A stretch of 64,000 nt of DNA from Oligoflexus tunisiensis (GCF_001748245.1 NZ_BDFO01000001.1:6787346-6851345), one strand, 5' to 3'. Positions 53,666-63,276 are shown, counted from the first letter of the stretch. The notes: generated from the letters alone by a model not told the origin. Program-made: numbers and translations.

Positions 53666-55537
53666 CTATTGAGTCGGTTGAGCGATGGTGAAGATGGCGT
53701 CCAGGCCTGCGACCACAGGACCCTGGCTTTTGTGAAGAATCTGAAAGGCATCGGAATTCGCCACCACAATCGGCGTAATAAGCGATTTGGCCTTTTCGGT
53801 CAGCACATCAAGGTTCAGCACGAAAATCGGTTCACCCTTCTTGACCCGCTGACCCTCGTGAGCCACGCGGGTGAAGCCCTGGCCATTCAAACCCACGGTA
53901 TCAAGGCCAACATGCACCAGAATCTCGGCGCCCGAATCGGCCCTCATGGCAAAGGCATGGTTGGTTTTGAATATTTTTTCGATAATGCCATCACAGGGGG
54001 CCACCACCCGATCTCCGGTGATCTTGATGGCCACTCCATCACCAGCCAGGAGGTCGGAAAAGACAGGATCAGGCACCTGATCCAGAGGCAGAATCTCGCC
54101 ATCAATGGGCGCGATAATGGAAAATCCGGATTGCAGGATCCTGCGCAGCTCATCACAGACCGGCTCGGCCTGAGACCCCAGAATGACTTGAGCGTGGGTC
54201 CGGTCGAGTCGGATGGTACCCTTGCTGCCCAGATTTTTCAGTTCGGCGTCCTTCAGGAGAGAACTATCCCGAAGCACAAGGCGCAAACGGGTGACACAGG
54301 CATCCACGTGCACGATGTTTTTCGCTCCACCCAAGGCGTGAATAAATTGAGCTGCAGGAATGGTTGGGGTGCCGGACGTTGCGGGCACAACGGTGACGGT
54401 CTGAACTTCAGCCCCCTCGCGTCCCGGTGTCTTGATCTGAAAAAACCGGATGAAGAAAACAAAGCATCCATAGTAAAGACCAAACCAAAGCGCGGTGAGC
54501 GGAAGGAGCATCCAGCCGTTGGTGGCCAGCTTATAACTCAGGACAAAATCGATCGCGCCGGCGGAAAAGGTAAATCCGGCTTTGATTCCCAGGATATAAC
54601 AGAGTGCCAGCGAAAGACCGGTAAGCACGGCATGAACCACATACAAAGCGGGAGCCAGGAACATAAACATGAATTCAACCGGTTCCGTCACACCCGTGAT
54701 AAATGAGGTCAGCCCCACACCGAGCAGCATGCCCATGAGGCCCTTGCGTTTCTCCACCGGAGCCATGTGATACATGGCCAGGCAGGCCGCGGGCAAACCG
54801 CCCATCATCACCGGATAAAAGCCGGCCATGAAAGTTCCCGCTGTGGGATCCCCTGCAAAGAAACGTCCCAGATCGCCCTTTGCTCCCTCGAATTCACCGA
54901 AGACAAACCACACGAGACTGTTGATCACCTGATGCAGGCCAGTGGGAATCAGAAGACGATTGAGTGTTCCATAGGCAAAGGCACCTATGCCTCCGGAATG
55001 AATAATCCACTGCCCAACCGCATTAATTCCCGCCTGCACCACAGGCCAGACAAAGGCAAAGATAAAAGATAAAACCAGAGCAGCCCCGGCCGTCACAATC
55101 GGAACAAAGCGTCGGCCTCCAAAAAATCCGAGCCATTCCGGAAGGCGAATGGTATGAAAGCGATTGTACGCAAGCCCGGCCAGCACACCACTGATGATGC
55201 CGGCCAGTACTCCCATGTCCACATCAGGTGCCAGGGCTTTCAAGGAACTCGTGAGCACCAGATAGCCCACGCCTCCAGCGAGCGCGGCCGCACCTGCATT
55301 ATCCTTGCTTAGTCCCACCGCCACGCCGATGGCAAAAATCAGCGCCAGGTGACCAAAGATGGCGGCTCCGGCCTCCTTCATGAAGGCGATGTCCAGGACA
55401 TCAGGTGATCCCAGTCGCAGCAGCAAACCCGCAACGGGCAGCACAGCAATCGGCAGCATCAACGCGCGCCCGAGTTTTTGCAAGGCACCGAGCACGCTCA
55501 TGGAAGCAAGGCTGGATCTCACGCTCTCTGTATTCAT
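53666..55537 (-). CDS. nagE: PTS N-acetylglucosamine-specific EIICBA
   Basis: 623 residues with fused domains in the order IIC-IIB-IIA. IIC spans about 20-385 with membrane helices and motif TGVTEPVEFMFMFLAPALYVVHA. IIB phospho-Cys lies in HVDACVTRLRL (about residue 414). IIA phospho-His lies in ILVHVGLDTV (about 542). Layout and length match NagE, which imports GlcNAc as GlcNAc-6-phosphate. AGGAGGAGGGAAC precedes the ATG. The next gene (ptsH) starts 13 bases after it. Confidence 0.95.
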   Translation of the reverse strand: MNTESVRSSLASMSVLGALQKLGRALMLPIAVLPVAGLLLRLGSPDVLDIAFMKEAGAAIFGHLALIFAIGVAVGLSKDNAGAAALAGGVGYLVLTSSLKALAPDVDMGVLAGIISGVLAGLAYNRFHTIRLPEWLGFFGGRRFVPIVTAGAALVLSFIFAFVWPVVQAGINAVGQWIIHSGGIGAFAYGTLNRLLIPTGLHQVINSLVWFVFGEFEGAKGDLGRFFAGDPTAGTFMAGFYPVMMGGLPAACLAMYHMAPVEKRKGLMGMLLGVGLTSFITGVTEPVEFMFMFLAPALYVVHAVLTGLSLALCYILGIKAGFTFSAGAIDFVLSYKLATNGWMLLPLTALWFGLYYGCFVFFIRFFQIKTPGREGAEVQTVTVVPATSGTPTIPAAQFIHALGGAKNIVHVDACVTRLRLVLRDSSLLKDAELKNLGSKGTIRLDRTHAQVILGSQAEPVCDELRRILQSGFSIIAPIDGEILPLDQVPDPVFSDLLAGDGVAIKITGDRVVAPCDGIIEKIFKTNHAFAMRADSGAEILVHVGLDTVGLNGQGFTRVAHEGQRVKKGEPIFVLNLDVLTEKAKSLITPIVVANSDAFQILHKSQGPVVAGLDAIFTIAQPTQ

Positions 55538-55623
55538 GTTCCCTCCTCCTGGTTAAAAAAAGGCAAAACCGTCCCATGACCATAAAGATGGCCTCTGTGT
55601 TGCAACGTTCGAAAAAAATCAGG

Positions 55624-56643
55624 CTACAAGGTCATCGTAACTTTGCGCAGATGCGCGGGCTGATCGGGATCATAGCCGCGTCGCAAGGCCAGCCTTGCGA
55701 TCAAGGGATAAAGAATCTGCGCGGCCACGATCGGATCACAGAGCGCATCGCCGTCCACAGGATAGGGCATGCTTGCGTGTGGCGTTCCTTCCGGAGCCAC
55801 AAAGATAACGGATGCCCCTAGCTCCTTCAAAAAATTCACAGTATCCAAAAGACCCGGCAGTTCCGGTCCACGCAAACCGATCACCAGCACTGGATCGCCT
55901 GCGCGCACCAAAGCCATGGGCCCATGCCGAAACTCAGCCGCACTATAAGCCAGAGCCGGAAGACGACAGACTTCATTGAATTTCAGAGCAATTTCCTGGG
56001 CGATGGGCAGTCCCTGGCCGCGGCTCAAAACCAGAAGACTCGAAGCCTGCACAAAATCCAGGTTATGATCACGGGTCATCTGCAGGGCATGGTCCAGGCG
56101 ATCCGGCAAACGCTTTAACGTGGACCAAAGTGCCTGATCGTCCTCCCAAAAGCCCAGCATCATCACAGCATTCACAAGGCTCAGGAGAAACGATTTGGTG
56201 GCCGCCACACTGCGTTCCTCTCCGGCGCCCATGGGCAGAACATGACGAGCCACACGGGAGAGGGGCGAATCCGCCTGGTTGATCAGGGCCAGGGTCAGGG
56301 CTCCTCCGTCCTTTGCCTTTTGCATCGCATGACAAAGATCAGGGCTTGCACCCGATTGGGAAATGGCCAGGGTCAACGCGTGACCCCAGCGTAACGCGGC
56401 CTCGTGCAACGTCAGGAGCGAAGGGGAAAGGGAAACCGGCATCAACCCCATGCGACGAGCCACCGCATAGCTGAAGTACTGAGCGGCATGATCCGAACTG
56501 CCACGGGCTATAGTCACCAGCTGCAGGACGGATCGCGTGCGGAGTTCCTGAAAAAATTCCTGCCATTGCGGATGCGGCTGGTCGATATGCTGCTGTATCA
56601 AGCGGGGCGCCGCGAGCGCCTCTTCAATCATGAGATGCTTCAA
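55624..56643 (-). CDS. SIS-domain glucosamine-6-phosphate deaminase (NagB-II type)
   Basis: 339 residues from a TTG at 56643 with GGAGGG eight bases upstream; ATGs at 56661 and 56631 fit less well. Two SIS domains: IARGSSDHAAQYFSYA, LAISQSGASPDLCHA, EERSVAATKSFLLSL, then LSRGQGLPIAQEIALKFNEV and EFRHGPMAL. This resembles the isomerase half of GlmS, but there is no glutaminase domain. In chitin pathways such SIS-type enzymes deaminate glucosamine-6-P to fructose-6-P in place of classic NagB, which is absent from this cluster. That assignment is from context and family. Confidence 0.85.
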   Translation of the reverse strand: MKHLMIEEALAAPRLIQQHIDQPHPQWQEFFQELRTRSVLQLVTIARGSSDHAAQYFSYAVARRMGLMPVSLSPSLLTLHEAALRWGHALTLAISQSGASPDLCHAMQKAKDGGALTLALINQADSPLSRVARHVLPMGAGEERSVAATKSFLLSLVNAVMMLGFWEDDQALWSTLKRLPDRLDHALQMTRDHNLDFVQASSLLVLSRGQGLPIAQEIALKFNEVCRLPALAYSAAEFRHGPMALVRAGDPVLVIGLRGPELPGLLDTVNFLKELGASVIFVAPEGTPHASMPYPVDGDALCDPIVAAQILYPLIARLALRRGYDPDQPAHLRKVTMTL

Positions 56644-57727
56644 TGGCTGTTCCCTCCACATAAACCTGTTCGAGCCTTCCGTTCGCATCCAGGACGATCA
56701 AATCCGCAAACGCGCCAACATCAAGCCGCCCGCGATCGGTCAGGCCCAGGTAGTCGGCCGGATAAAGCGAAAGGCGGCAGACGGCTTCCTCCAACGATAG
56801 ACCGATTTCCAAAAGATTTTGCAGAGCCTGGTCCATGGTCAGGATGCTGCCGGCTATGGTTCCATCCTCCAGATACACACCGTTGGGGCACTTGAAAACC
56901 TGCTGGCAACCGAGGGGATACGCTCCATCGGGCATGCCGCTGGCTGCGGAGGCATCGGTCACACAGTAGAGCCTCGGTATGGCACGAAACGCCGCGAGCA
57001 TCGCCCCCGGATGCACGTGAAAAAGATCCGGGATAATTTCTGCATATTCCGCGCGGGCAAAGGCCGCTCCCACCATCCCGGGGTTGCGATGATGCAGGCC
57101 CGACATCGCATTGAAAAGATGCGTGAAACCTGAGGCTCCTTGCTGCAAGGCTGTCACGGTTTCTTCATAGGATGATTTGGAATGCCCCAGCTGCACCCGA
57201 ATCCCCTCCTTTTTCAGCCAGTCCAAAACCCGATGATTCTGGATCGTTTCCGGGGCCAGCGTGATCACACGCACAGCCTCCATCGCACACAGATCCAAAA
57301 TCTCATGCCCATCCGGATCAGGTGTCGCCACCGGCGGATGAGCGCCGCGTTTGTCCTGATTGATAAAAGGGCCTTCAAGGTGCGCGCCGAGCACCCGCGC
57401 CCCATCGGTTATGGGCCATTCACAGGCGGCCTGAACATCACGCAGGACCCCGCGCAGTTCCGGAAGCGGCGCCGACATTGTGGTCGCCAAAAGGCTTGTG
57501 GTTCCATGCGAGGCGTGCCAGCGTGCCAATTTTCGAATGGCCGCCGCGCCTTCCATCACATCCGCACCCTGACCCCCATGCACATGCAGATCAATAAATC
57601 CGGGGATGATGGTCTTCATCGTCGAGGCGCCGAGGCTCCGTTCCACACTTGTAATGCGGTGATCGAAGGTGAGAAAACCATTCACCCATCCCTGTGTTGT
57701 CAGAATGCGACCCTGGAGTGTTGTCAT
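56624..57727 (-). CDS. nagA: N-acetylglucosamine-6-phosphate deacetylase
   Basis: 367 residues. Amidohydrolase motifs: IIPGFIDLHVHGGQGAD, GAHLEGPFIN, VQLGHSKSSYEE, HLFNAMSGLHHRNPG and CVTDASAASG. It removes the acetyl group from GlcNAc-6-P in the cytoplasm. Four-base overlap with the regulator gene upstream, and overlap with the deaminase gene downstream. Confidence 0.95.
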   Translation of the reverse strand: MTTLQGRILTTQGWVNGFLTFDHRITSVERSLGASTMKTIIPGFIDLHVHGGQGADVMEGAAAIRKLARWHASHGTTSLLATTMSAPLPELRGVLRDVQAACEWPITDGARVLGAHLEGPFINQDKRGAHPPVATPDPDGHEILDLCAMEAVRVITLAPETIQNHRVLDWLKKEGIRVQLGHSKSSYEETVTALQQGASGFTHLFNAMSGLHHRNPGMVGAAFARAEYAEIIPDLFHVHPGAMLAAFRAIPRLYCVTDASAASGMPDGAYPLGCQQVFKCPNGVYLEDGTIAGSILTMDQALQNLLEIGLSLEEAVCRLSLYPADYLGLTDRGRLDVGAFADLIVLDANGRLEQVYVEGTAIEASHD

Positions 57728-59415
57728 AGAGGAGCCCGTCCTCGATGCTGCGGAGTCGCTTCAACATTTTTGTCCGTTTGCAATTCGGCGATAAAATCAT
57801 AACTGTCGCCACGGTAGTAGGAATGCGTGAACTCCACCGGCGTTCCGTCGGCCAGGTAGCCGACGCGCGTGATATAAAGCACCGCGGTATCATCGTTCGC
57901 CTGGAGAAGATCACGTTCCGTGCTGCTGACGATATTGGCCCTCAGATGCTGAAGCGCGCGCACGGGCATTAACTTCTGCATTTTCAAATAGGCGTAAAGG
58001 GAACCCGTCATCACATAGGGATTCGGCAGCACATGTCGCGGCAGAACCGAATATTCCACCGCCACCGGCTTGCCATCCGCCAGGCGCAAGCGTTTGAGGA
58101 AAGCCACCTGCTGTCCCGGTTTCAGACTGAGCGTCAGAGCCTCCTCCGCCGTGGCGGTGCGGATAAAACTTTCCAGCACCCGCGTTTCCGGTTGAATGCC
58201 GCGGGCCTTCATCTCGTCCGAAAAACCTGTCAGCACGGAAATCGGCTGTTCGATCCTCTGCTTCACAAATGTTCCGGCGCCCTGCTGGCGTTCGATTAAA
58301 CCTTCCTCCAGCAGCAATTCGAGCGTCTTGCGAATGGTGATGCGCGACACATCCAGCGCTTCGGACAGATAACGCTCCGAAGGCAGCGCATGACCAGGGG
58401 ACCAGAGCCCATTCTGGATGGCCTGAGCAAATTTATTTTTCAACTGAATATAGAGCGGTGTTGTCGCGTCCGGATCCGGCCGCAGAGCATCGATCGAATT
58501 CTTAAGTTTCGACGTGGATTGCACCTTCCACGACATCTGCGGCACGATGCAGATCTCGTGCAAATCCGGCTGCCGGGCCATCAGCACCGCACCATCCAAA
58601 GCGGTCCGACGCGCAGGTCCGGCCCACTTTTGAAGCCAGGGCGGAAGATAGGGCTTCATTCGTTCTGCGGCGGAACCAAAAAGGCTTAAAGGCAGACTCT
58701 GGTCCTTGTCAAACGAGCGAATCAACTGGCCGATTTCATCCGCTGCCTTTTGCATGAGTCCCAGAGCGGCCGGATCATTTTGATCAGCGTGGTCCAGGAC
58801 GAGATACCCCAGGCGCTCATAATCAGCAGCCTGAACCGCGAGAAGCCAGTCACGAATTTTTTCCGGACTCGGTCCACACTGATCCAGCAGAGCCTGGTGC
58901 AGCATCGCGTCACTGAATTCCGTCGAAAGGCGGCCATCGAGCAGGGACAGCGTCTGCGACAGAGCCTGCCAGCCAAGCCAGCCGGTGCTGCCGATATCAA
59001 AAGGAAAACCCCAGCCGCCCTTGCGATGGGAATGGCGCTCGGCATCAAAGCATTGCGCCAGGACCTTGGAGCCAAGACCCAACACGAGTCCCGGCTCACC
59101 ACCGTGAGCGCCGAGCAGGATCATATGAATATCGCTGGCGACTTCCAGCGAACAGAAGCGTGGTGCGTTTTCAATCAATTGCCGTCGAAACTGCGAGGTT
59201 TTCGCGGTATCAAGACCCAGGGCCAGATGCACCTGGTGCAGAGGCAGATCCCCGAGGGATGCCGTCAATCCATTCCAGAGCGCCGCCGGATCATCCTGCG
59301 GCACAGGTGGCAGAGAGCAGGAAATAAGACGCTCCCCTGCTTCCGACTCGACAAGCAGGTCCAGCGATTGAGAACTGATGATTGCACCCGCAAAACATTT
59401 CGGTCGTCTGTGCAA
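57724..59415 (-). CDS. fusion protein: degenerate BadF-type sugar-kinase domain plus GntR/HutC regulator (UTRA)
   Basis: 563 residues without interruption; TTG start at 59415 with AAGGGAG seven bases upstream. The N-terminal part (about 1-290) resembles BadF/BadG-type GlcNAc kinases: LVLGLGSKVLAQ, RKGGWGFPFDIGSTGWLGWQAL, LSLFGSAAERM. It lacks the DGGGTKT phosphate loop at the start, and the usual DEGS reads DIGS. The C-terminal part has a GntR winged helix (about 328-392: SERYLSEALDVSRITIRKTLE) and a UTRA ligand domain. First gene of the nag operon; probably its regulator, with the kinase part acting as a sensor. Confidence 0.88.
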   Translation of the reverse strand: MHRRPKCFAGAIISSQSLDLLVESEAGERLISCSLPPVPQDDPAALWNGLTASLGDLPLHQVHLALGLDTAKTSQFRRQLIENAPRFCSLEVASDIHMILLGAHGGEPGLVLGLGSKVLAQCFDAERHSHRKGGWGFPFDIGSTGWLGWQALSQTLSLLDGRLSTEFSDAMLHQALLDQCGPSPEKIRDWLLAVQAADYERLGYLVLDHADQNDPAALGLMQKAADEIGQLIRSFDKDQSLPLSLFGSAAERMKPYLPPWLQKWAGPARRTALDGAVLMARQPDLHEICIVPQMSWKVQSTSKLKNSIDALRPDPDATTPLYIQLKNKFAQAIQNGLWSPGHALPSERYLSEALDVSRITIRKTLELLLEEGLIERQQGAGTFVKQRIEQPISVLTGFSDEMKARGIQPETRVLESFIRTATAEEALTLSLKPGQQVAFLKRLRLADGKPVAVEYSVLPRHVLPNPYVMTGSLYAYLKMQKLMPVRALQHLRANIVSSTERDLLQANDDTAVLYITRVGYLADGTPVEFTHSYYRGDSYDFIAELQTDKNVEATPQHRGRAPL

Positions 59416-59642
59416 AGCTCATCTCCCTTGTGTTGAGAAGCCGAATATGGACATGTGAGTACCACGCTAATACCAGTTCAGACAATGAGGAACTTTGTGT
59501 AGTTACATGTAACTATCCAACACATTCGCATTTACAAAATTTCAAAGGGGAAACAGAAGAAGACATTGCTCAAAGTGGTTTTGGATTGGTATTACTTCCC
59601 CAAACAATGCACACAAAGTGCACTGATTCAGGAGTAACCACT
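59416..59642. promoter_or_regulatory. divergent promoter/operator region of the chitin island
   Basis: 227 bases between the two divergent operons. It contains a perfect palindrome at 59500-59515, an inverted repeat TGCAC-5-GTGCA at 59608-59622 and the inverted pair TAATACCA (59468) / TGGTATTA (59587). The placement suits a regulator that controls both directions. Confidence 0.6.
59500..59515. promoter_or_regulatory. 16-bp perfect palindrome, candidate GntR-type operator
   Basis: TAGTTACATGTAACTA, with the GT-N8-AC core (GTTACATGTAAC) similar in form to GntR-family operators. Confidence 0.5.
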
Positions 59643-61748
59643 ATGAAGATCGCATCTCTTCTGGGACTCATCAGTTTGTGCTGGGCAGCAGGAACGGCAA
59701 ATGCAGAGACGGCGCAGGGTTCGGGGCCGGCCGTCTCGTTCCAACTTCTGGAAAACAAGCCGGACGATACGTTCCGGGCGTCCATGAAGTTTGAAAATAC
59801 CAGCACGGAACCGTACAAGGACTGGACCCTGCATTTCAGTTTTGTGCGCCCCATCCTGAAGCTGAGTGGAGCCCGGATTGTCGAAGGCAAGGATCGCAAC
59901 GGTGATTTTTATTCCGTTCGCAGCACGGACCCCGCGAAGCCTCTTCTTCCAGGCCAAAAGGTTGAGATGGAACTGCTCGGCAAGTGGTTTCTCAAGCATG
60001 GAACCGATGCGCCAGCCGGTTTTTTCGTGAGCTATCAGGATGCTGCGGGGCGCCTGCAGCTGCGGGAACTCAAGGTGGAGGCACCGATCGATGACGGCAA
60101 GCGCCCCACCGTGGCCAGTGACCGTATCTTCACACGTCTTGCCGCTGGTCCGAAACCGGCCGTTCCTCTCATTCCGCGGCCTGTTCAATATGAAGCCAAA
60201 AAAGGCCCCGGTTTTGAGTTGAATGCGTCCACTGTTCTCATCGTCGATGGCAAGGCGCCTGGCGCTGCCGATGCGGCCCGTTTTTTCAGTAACGCTCTGC
60301 ACGCGGCGATGGGTTTGCGTCTCAATCTTGTGGAGAAAGCTCCAGCCAAGGCTGCCGTTATCCGCCTGGCTCATGATGCGAAATTTCCAGAGGCCGAAGG
60401 TTATAGCCTGACCATCAAGCCGCGCCTCATCACGATCAAGGCCAAGGATCCTGCCGGATTTCATTACGCGGTGCAGAGTCTGCGCCAGCTCCTTCCCGCA
60501 GCCTTTTATCAGGAGAATCCGCCTCCCCAAAAAACGGCCATGCTTCCCGCGGTTCAAATCACCGACTATCCACGTTTCGCGTGGCGGGGACTTCATCTGG
60601 ATGTGGCGCGAAATTTCCGTCCCATCGCTGATGTCAAGCGTCTCCTCGATCTAATGGCCATGCATAAGCTGAATCAATTTCACTGGCATCTCACCGATGA
60701 TGAAGGCTGGCGTCTTGCGATTCGTGCCTATCCTCAGCTGACTGACGTCGGTGCCTTCCGCGGTTTTGGTTTGCCGCTGGCTCCTGCGCTCGGTTCCGGT
60801 CCGGAAAAACAGGGCGGTTTTTATACTCAGGCTGAAATTCGTGATGTGGTCGCCTATGCGAAAGAGCGTCAGATCACAATCATTCCGGAAATTGACATGC
60901 CGGGGCATGCGCGTGCCCTTTTGAAAAGCCTTCCGCAGCTCGTGGATCCCGAGGATGAGTCGGTCTATGAAAGCGTTCAAGCCTATCGCGACAATGTCCT
61001 CTCCGCCTGCATGCCGGTGACTTATGAAGTTATGGATAACATTCTGAAGGAGGTTTCTGAACTTTTCCCCGGGCCCTATATCCACGTGGGCGGGGACGAG
61101 GTGCCCGAAGGCGTGTGGAATCCTGAGCGTTCGCCCAAGTGCAAAAAGCTCATGGCTGCGGAAGGCTTGAAAACCAAACTTGATATGGAGAATTACTTCT
61201 TTAAAAGAATTAAGGCGTCGGTGGAAAAGCACGGCAAAAAAATCGCGGGCTGGGAAGAGATCATCGCCGGACCCGGTTTTCCGAATCGCGATGTTCTCAC
61301 CTTTGCCTGGAAATCCAGCAAGGAAATCGACCGTATCGTGCGCCTTGGTTACCCTGTGATTCTGAATCCGGCTGATCATCTCTACTTTGATCTGGCTTAT
61401 AGCGAGGATCCTCGCGAGCCGGGTTACTACTGGGCAGGAACCATTGATACGGCCAAGGTCTATTCCTATAAGGGCGCTTCTGCGGATCTTTCCGCCCGGG
61501 ATCGCAAAAACATCCGCGGTATGCAGGGCAACCTCTGGTCGGAAACGATCTGGACCCGGCAGGATCTTGATTATCGCGCCTTCCCCCGCGTGGTCGCTCT
61601 GGCTGAAATCGCCTGGACAGCCGAGCGTCTGCAGAACTGGGACAACTTCGCTCAACGTCTTCAGCACTGGCATCTGCCGCGCCTGCAGGCCTATGGTGTT
61701 CAGTACCGGGTTGGACCAGGAACCAGTCAGCTGACGAGCCAGCCATGA
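59643..61748 (+). CDS. beta-N-acetylhexosaminidase (GH20)
   Basis: 701 residues from the ATG at 59643 (AGGAG eight bases upstream); signal peptide ends near GTANA. An N-terminal immunoglobulin-like carbohydrate-binding domain (CHB_HEX type) is followed by a GH20b domain (about 170-310) and the catalytic barrel. The catalytic Asp-Glu pair is in IHVGGDEVPEG (485/486), with substrate-binding HWHLTDDEGWR and IIPEIDMPGHARA. It releases GlcNAc from chitooligosaccharides, probably in the periplasm. ATGA overlap with the porin gene downstream. Confidence 0.94.
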   Translation: MKIASLLGLISLCWAAGTANAETAQGSGPAVSFQLLENKPDDTFRASMKFENTSTEPYKDWTLHFSFVRPILKLSGARIVEGKDRNGDFYSVRSTDPAKPLLPGQKVEMELLGKWFLKHGTDAPAGFFVSYQDAAGRLQLRELKVEAPIDDGKRPTVASDRIFTRLAAGPKPAVPLIPRPVQYEAKKGPGFELNASTVLIVDGKAPGAADAARFFSNALHAAMGLRLNLVEKAPAKAAVIRLAHDAKFPEAEGYSLTIKPRLITIKAKDPAGFHYAVQSLRQLLPAAFYQENPPPQKTAMLPAVQITDYPRFAWRGLHLDVARNFRPIADVKRLLDLMAMHKLNQFHWHLTDDEGWRLAIRAYPQLTDVGAFRGFGLPLAPALGSGPEKQGGFYTQAEIRDVVAYAKERQITIIPEIDMPGHARALLKSLPQLVDPEDESVYESVQAYRDNVLSACMPVTYEVMDNILKEVSELFPGPYIHVGGDEVPEGVWNPERSPKCKKLMAAEGLKTKLDMENYFFKRIKASVEKHGKKIAGWEEIIAGPGFPNRDVLTFAWKSSKEIDRIVRLGYPVILNPADHLYFDLAYSEDPREPGYYWAGTIDTAKVYSYKGASADLSARDRKNIRGMQGNLWSETIWTRQDLDYRAFPRVVALAEIAWTAERLQNWDNFAQRLQHWHLPRLQAYGVQYRVGPGTSQLTSQP

Positions 61749-63103
61749 CACGACCCACCTGGATACGCGTCGGAATACTTTTGCTCCTCGGTCTCGAACT
61801 GCAGGCTCTTGCGCAGCAGGCCTCGATCACCACCGGTTACTTTTATAGGCGGCGCACCGATGGCAACCTGAAGGATCCCGTCTGGCCTTCACAGGAAATG
61901 AAGTCCAACGTCATCAACACTGTTTTTGATATGAGTTCCGGTTATCTCGGCGGCTGGTTGAAAGCCGATCTCGGCTGGATCGCAGCTGTTAACTTTGAGA
62001 AAGACTACCGCTGTTCGGAAGTGGCCTTCTGTTCCAAGACAGCGGATAGCGTTGACGGCAAAACCAACATTTGGGCTCATACGGATCTTGATGGGGTGGC
62101 GCTGAATCGGGCCACGCTCGGTGTTCAAAACGATCTTGGCGATATGAAGTGGAAACTGCGGGCCGGTTATGATCAGCTCAATGCCGGCGTCCTGGGAACC
62201 AACTGGGGCTTTCTCTTCCCGGGCACCTATCGCGGCGCTCAGCTGGATGCGCAATGGGCGGGGCTCTCCTTCAACTACGCCTGGGCCGATGCCTATCGCA
62301 CACCCTGGGCCACGGAGTATGGATATTTTCAGGATCCCGGTGGCGACAGGATCAAGGAAATGCAGACGGCCGGTCTCAAGTATCAACTCGAAGGCGGACT
62401 TTATGTGGAAGGCGCAGCGGGTCTCGCCACCGGCTGGCAAAAGCGGCATTTCGGCAAACTCGGCTGGAAGGGCAAGGTGGGCAGCTCCGACTTTTCCGCC
62501 AATTATCAGCACTATCGCTTTCGGGTGATGGGTGCGGATTTCATCGGTCGCAAGGATTCCTTCGGGGAACAGAATGTCGTCAGCATGCAGCTCTCCACCC
62601 CGGAGTCCTGGACCTTCACGCTGGAATATGTCGGCACGCAGGTGAATTTCTGGTGCGCGGTGCCTGAGTTCGTTCCCCGTATGAGCGCCGGCTATGGCAA
62701 CAGCCAGGGACGCCTGGATTACTGGTGGAATGCCGTTTCAGATTTCAACAAGGATGGTGAACGGGCCTTGAATCTCGGGATCAAACCGCCCGCCGTGAAG
62801 TGGAATCTTCTTTCGATCCATACAGGAGTCAATGTGATTCAAGCGGGGCATATCTCCGGTTTCAATGCGAACCACGAGCGAACGGATCGGGAAGGCTATG
62901 AGCGCGGTTACAACCTGGATCTGAGCTTTTCCTTTGCGGATGGACCATTGAAGTCCCTGTCGACTGCGGTCCACTATACGCATCTGAAATCAGGCGGGAC
63001 CGACCTGGATCCGAACGACCCGGGCTCTCTTTATGCGCGCTATGGGCTCTACAGTACGGATGATCTGAAGGTCATGCTGGTTTACAGCACTTCCATACTC
63101 TGA
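61745..63103 (+). CDS. chitoporin-like outer-membrane porin (OprD/ChiP-like)
   Basis: 452 residues. Hydrophobic signal peptide ending QALAQ, then beta-barrel pattern. The N-terminal ASITTGYFYRRRT and closing VHYTHLKSGG plus TDDLKVMLVYS fit OprD-type specific porins such as ChiP. Coupled to the hexosaminidase gene by a four-base overlap. The likely role is passage of chitooligosaccharides across the outer membrane; substrate choice is inferred from context. Confidence 0.8.
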   Translation: MTRPTWIRVGILLLLGLELQALAQQASITTGYFYRRRTDGNLKDPVWPSQEMKSNVINTVFDMSSGYLGGWLKADLGWIAAVNFEKDYRCSEVAFCSKTADSVDGKTNIWAHTDLDGVALNRATLGVQNDLGDMKWKLRAGYDQLNAGVLGTNWGFLFPGTYRGAQLDAQWAGLSFNYAWADAYRTPWATEYGYFQDPGGDRIKEMQTAGLKYQLEGGLYVEGAAGLATGWQKRHFGKLGWKGKVGSSDFSANYQHYRFRVMGADFIGRKDSFGEQNVVSMQLSTPESWTFTLEYVGTQVNFWCAVPEFVPRMSAGYGNSQGRLDYWWNAVSDFNKDGERALNLGIKPPAVKWNLLSIHTGVNVIQAGHISGFNANHERTDREGYERGYNLDLSFSFADGPLKSLSTAVHYTHLKSGGTDLDPNDPGSLYARYGLYSTDDLKVMLVYSTSIL

Positions 63104-63276
63104 TGGGTTCTCAAGCCGGTGTTTCCTATGCGGTGGCAAAGGGCTGATGCCACCGTACTCACCCGCCAATGTAACCAGGGCATGGATACGGCCCGGAAAA
63201 AATGTGAACGAAAAGAACGCCTCTGACGTCTCCTTATTTGGACTTTTGCAGACCCATCCACAATAACGAGGAAATC
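63104..63276. terminator. intergenic region with a hairpin near 63130-63160
   Basis: CGGTGGCA (about 63131) pairs with TGCCACCG (about 63148) around AAGGGCTGA; a possible terminator for the hexosaminidase-porin operon, without a T-tract. Confidence 0.4.
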
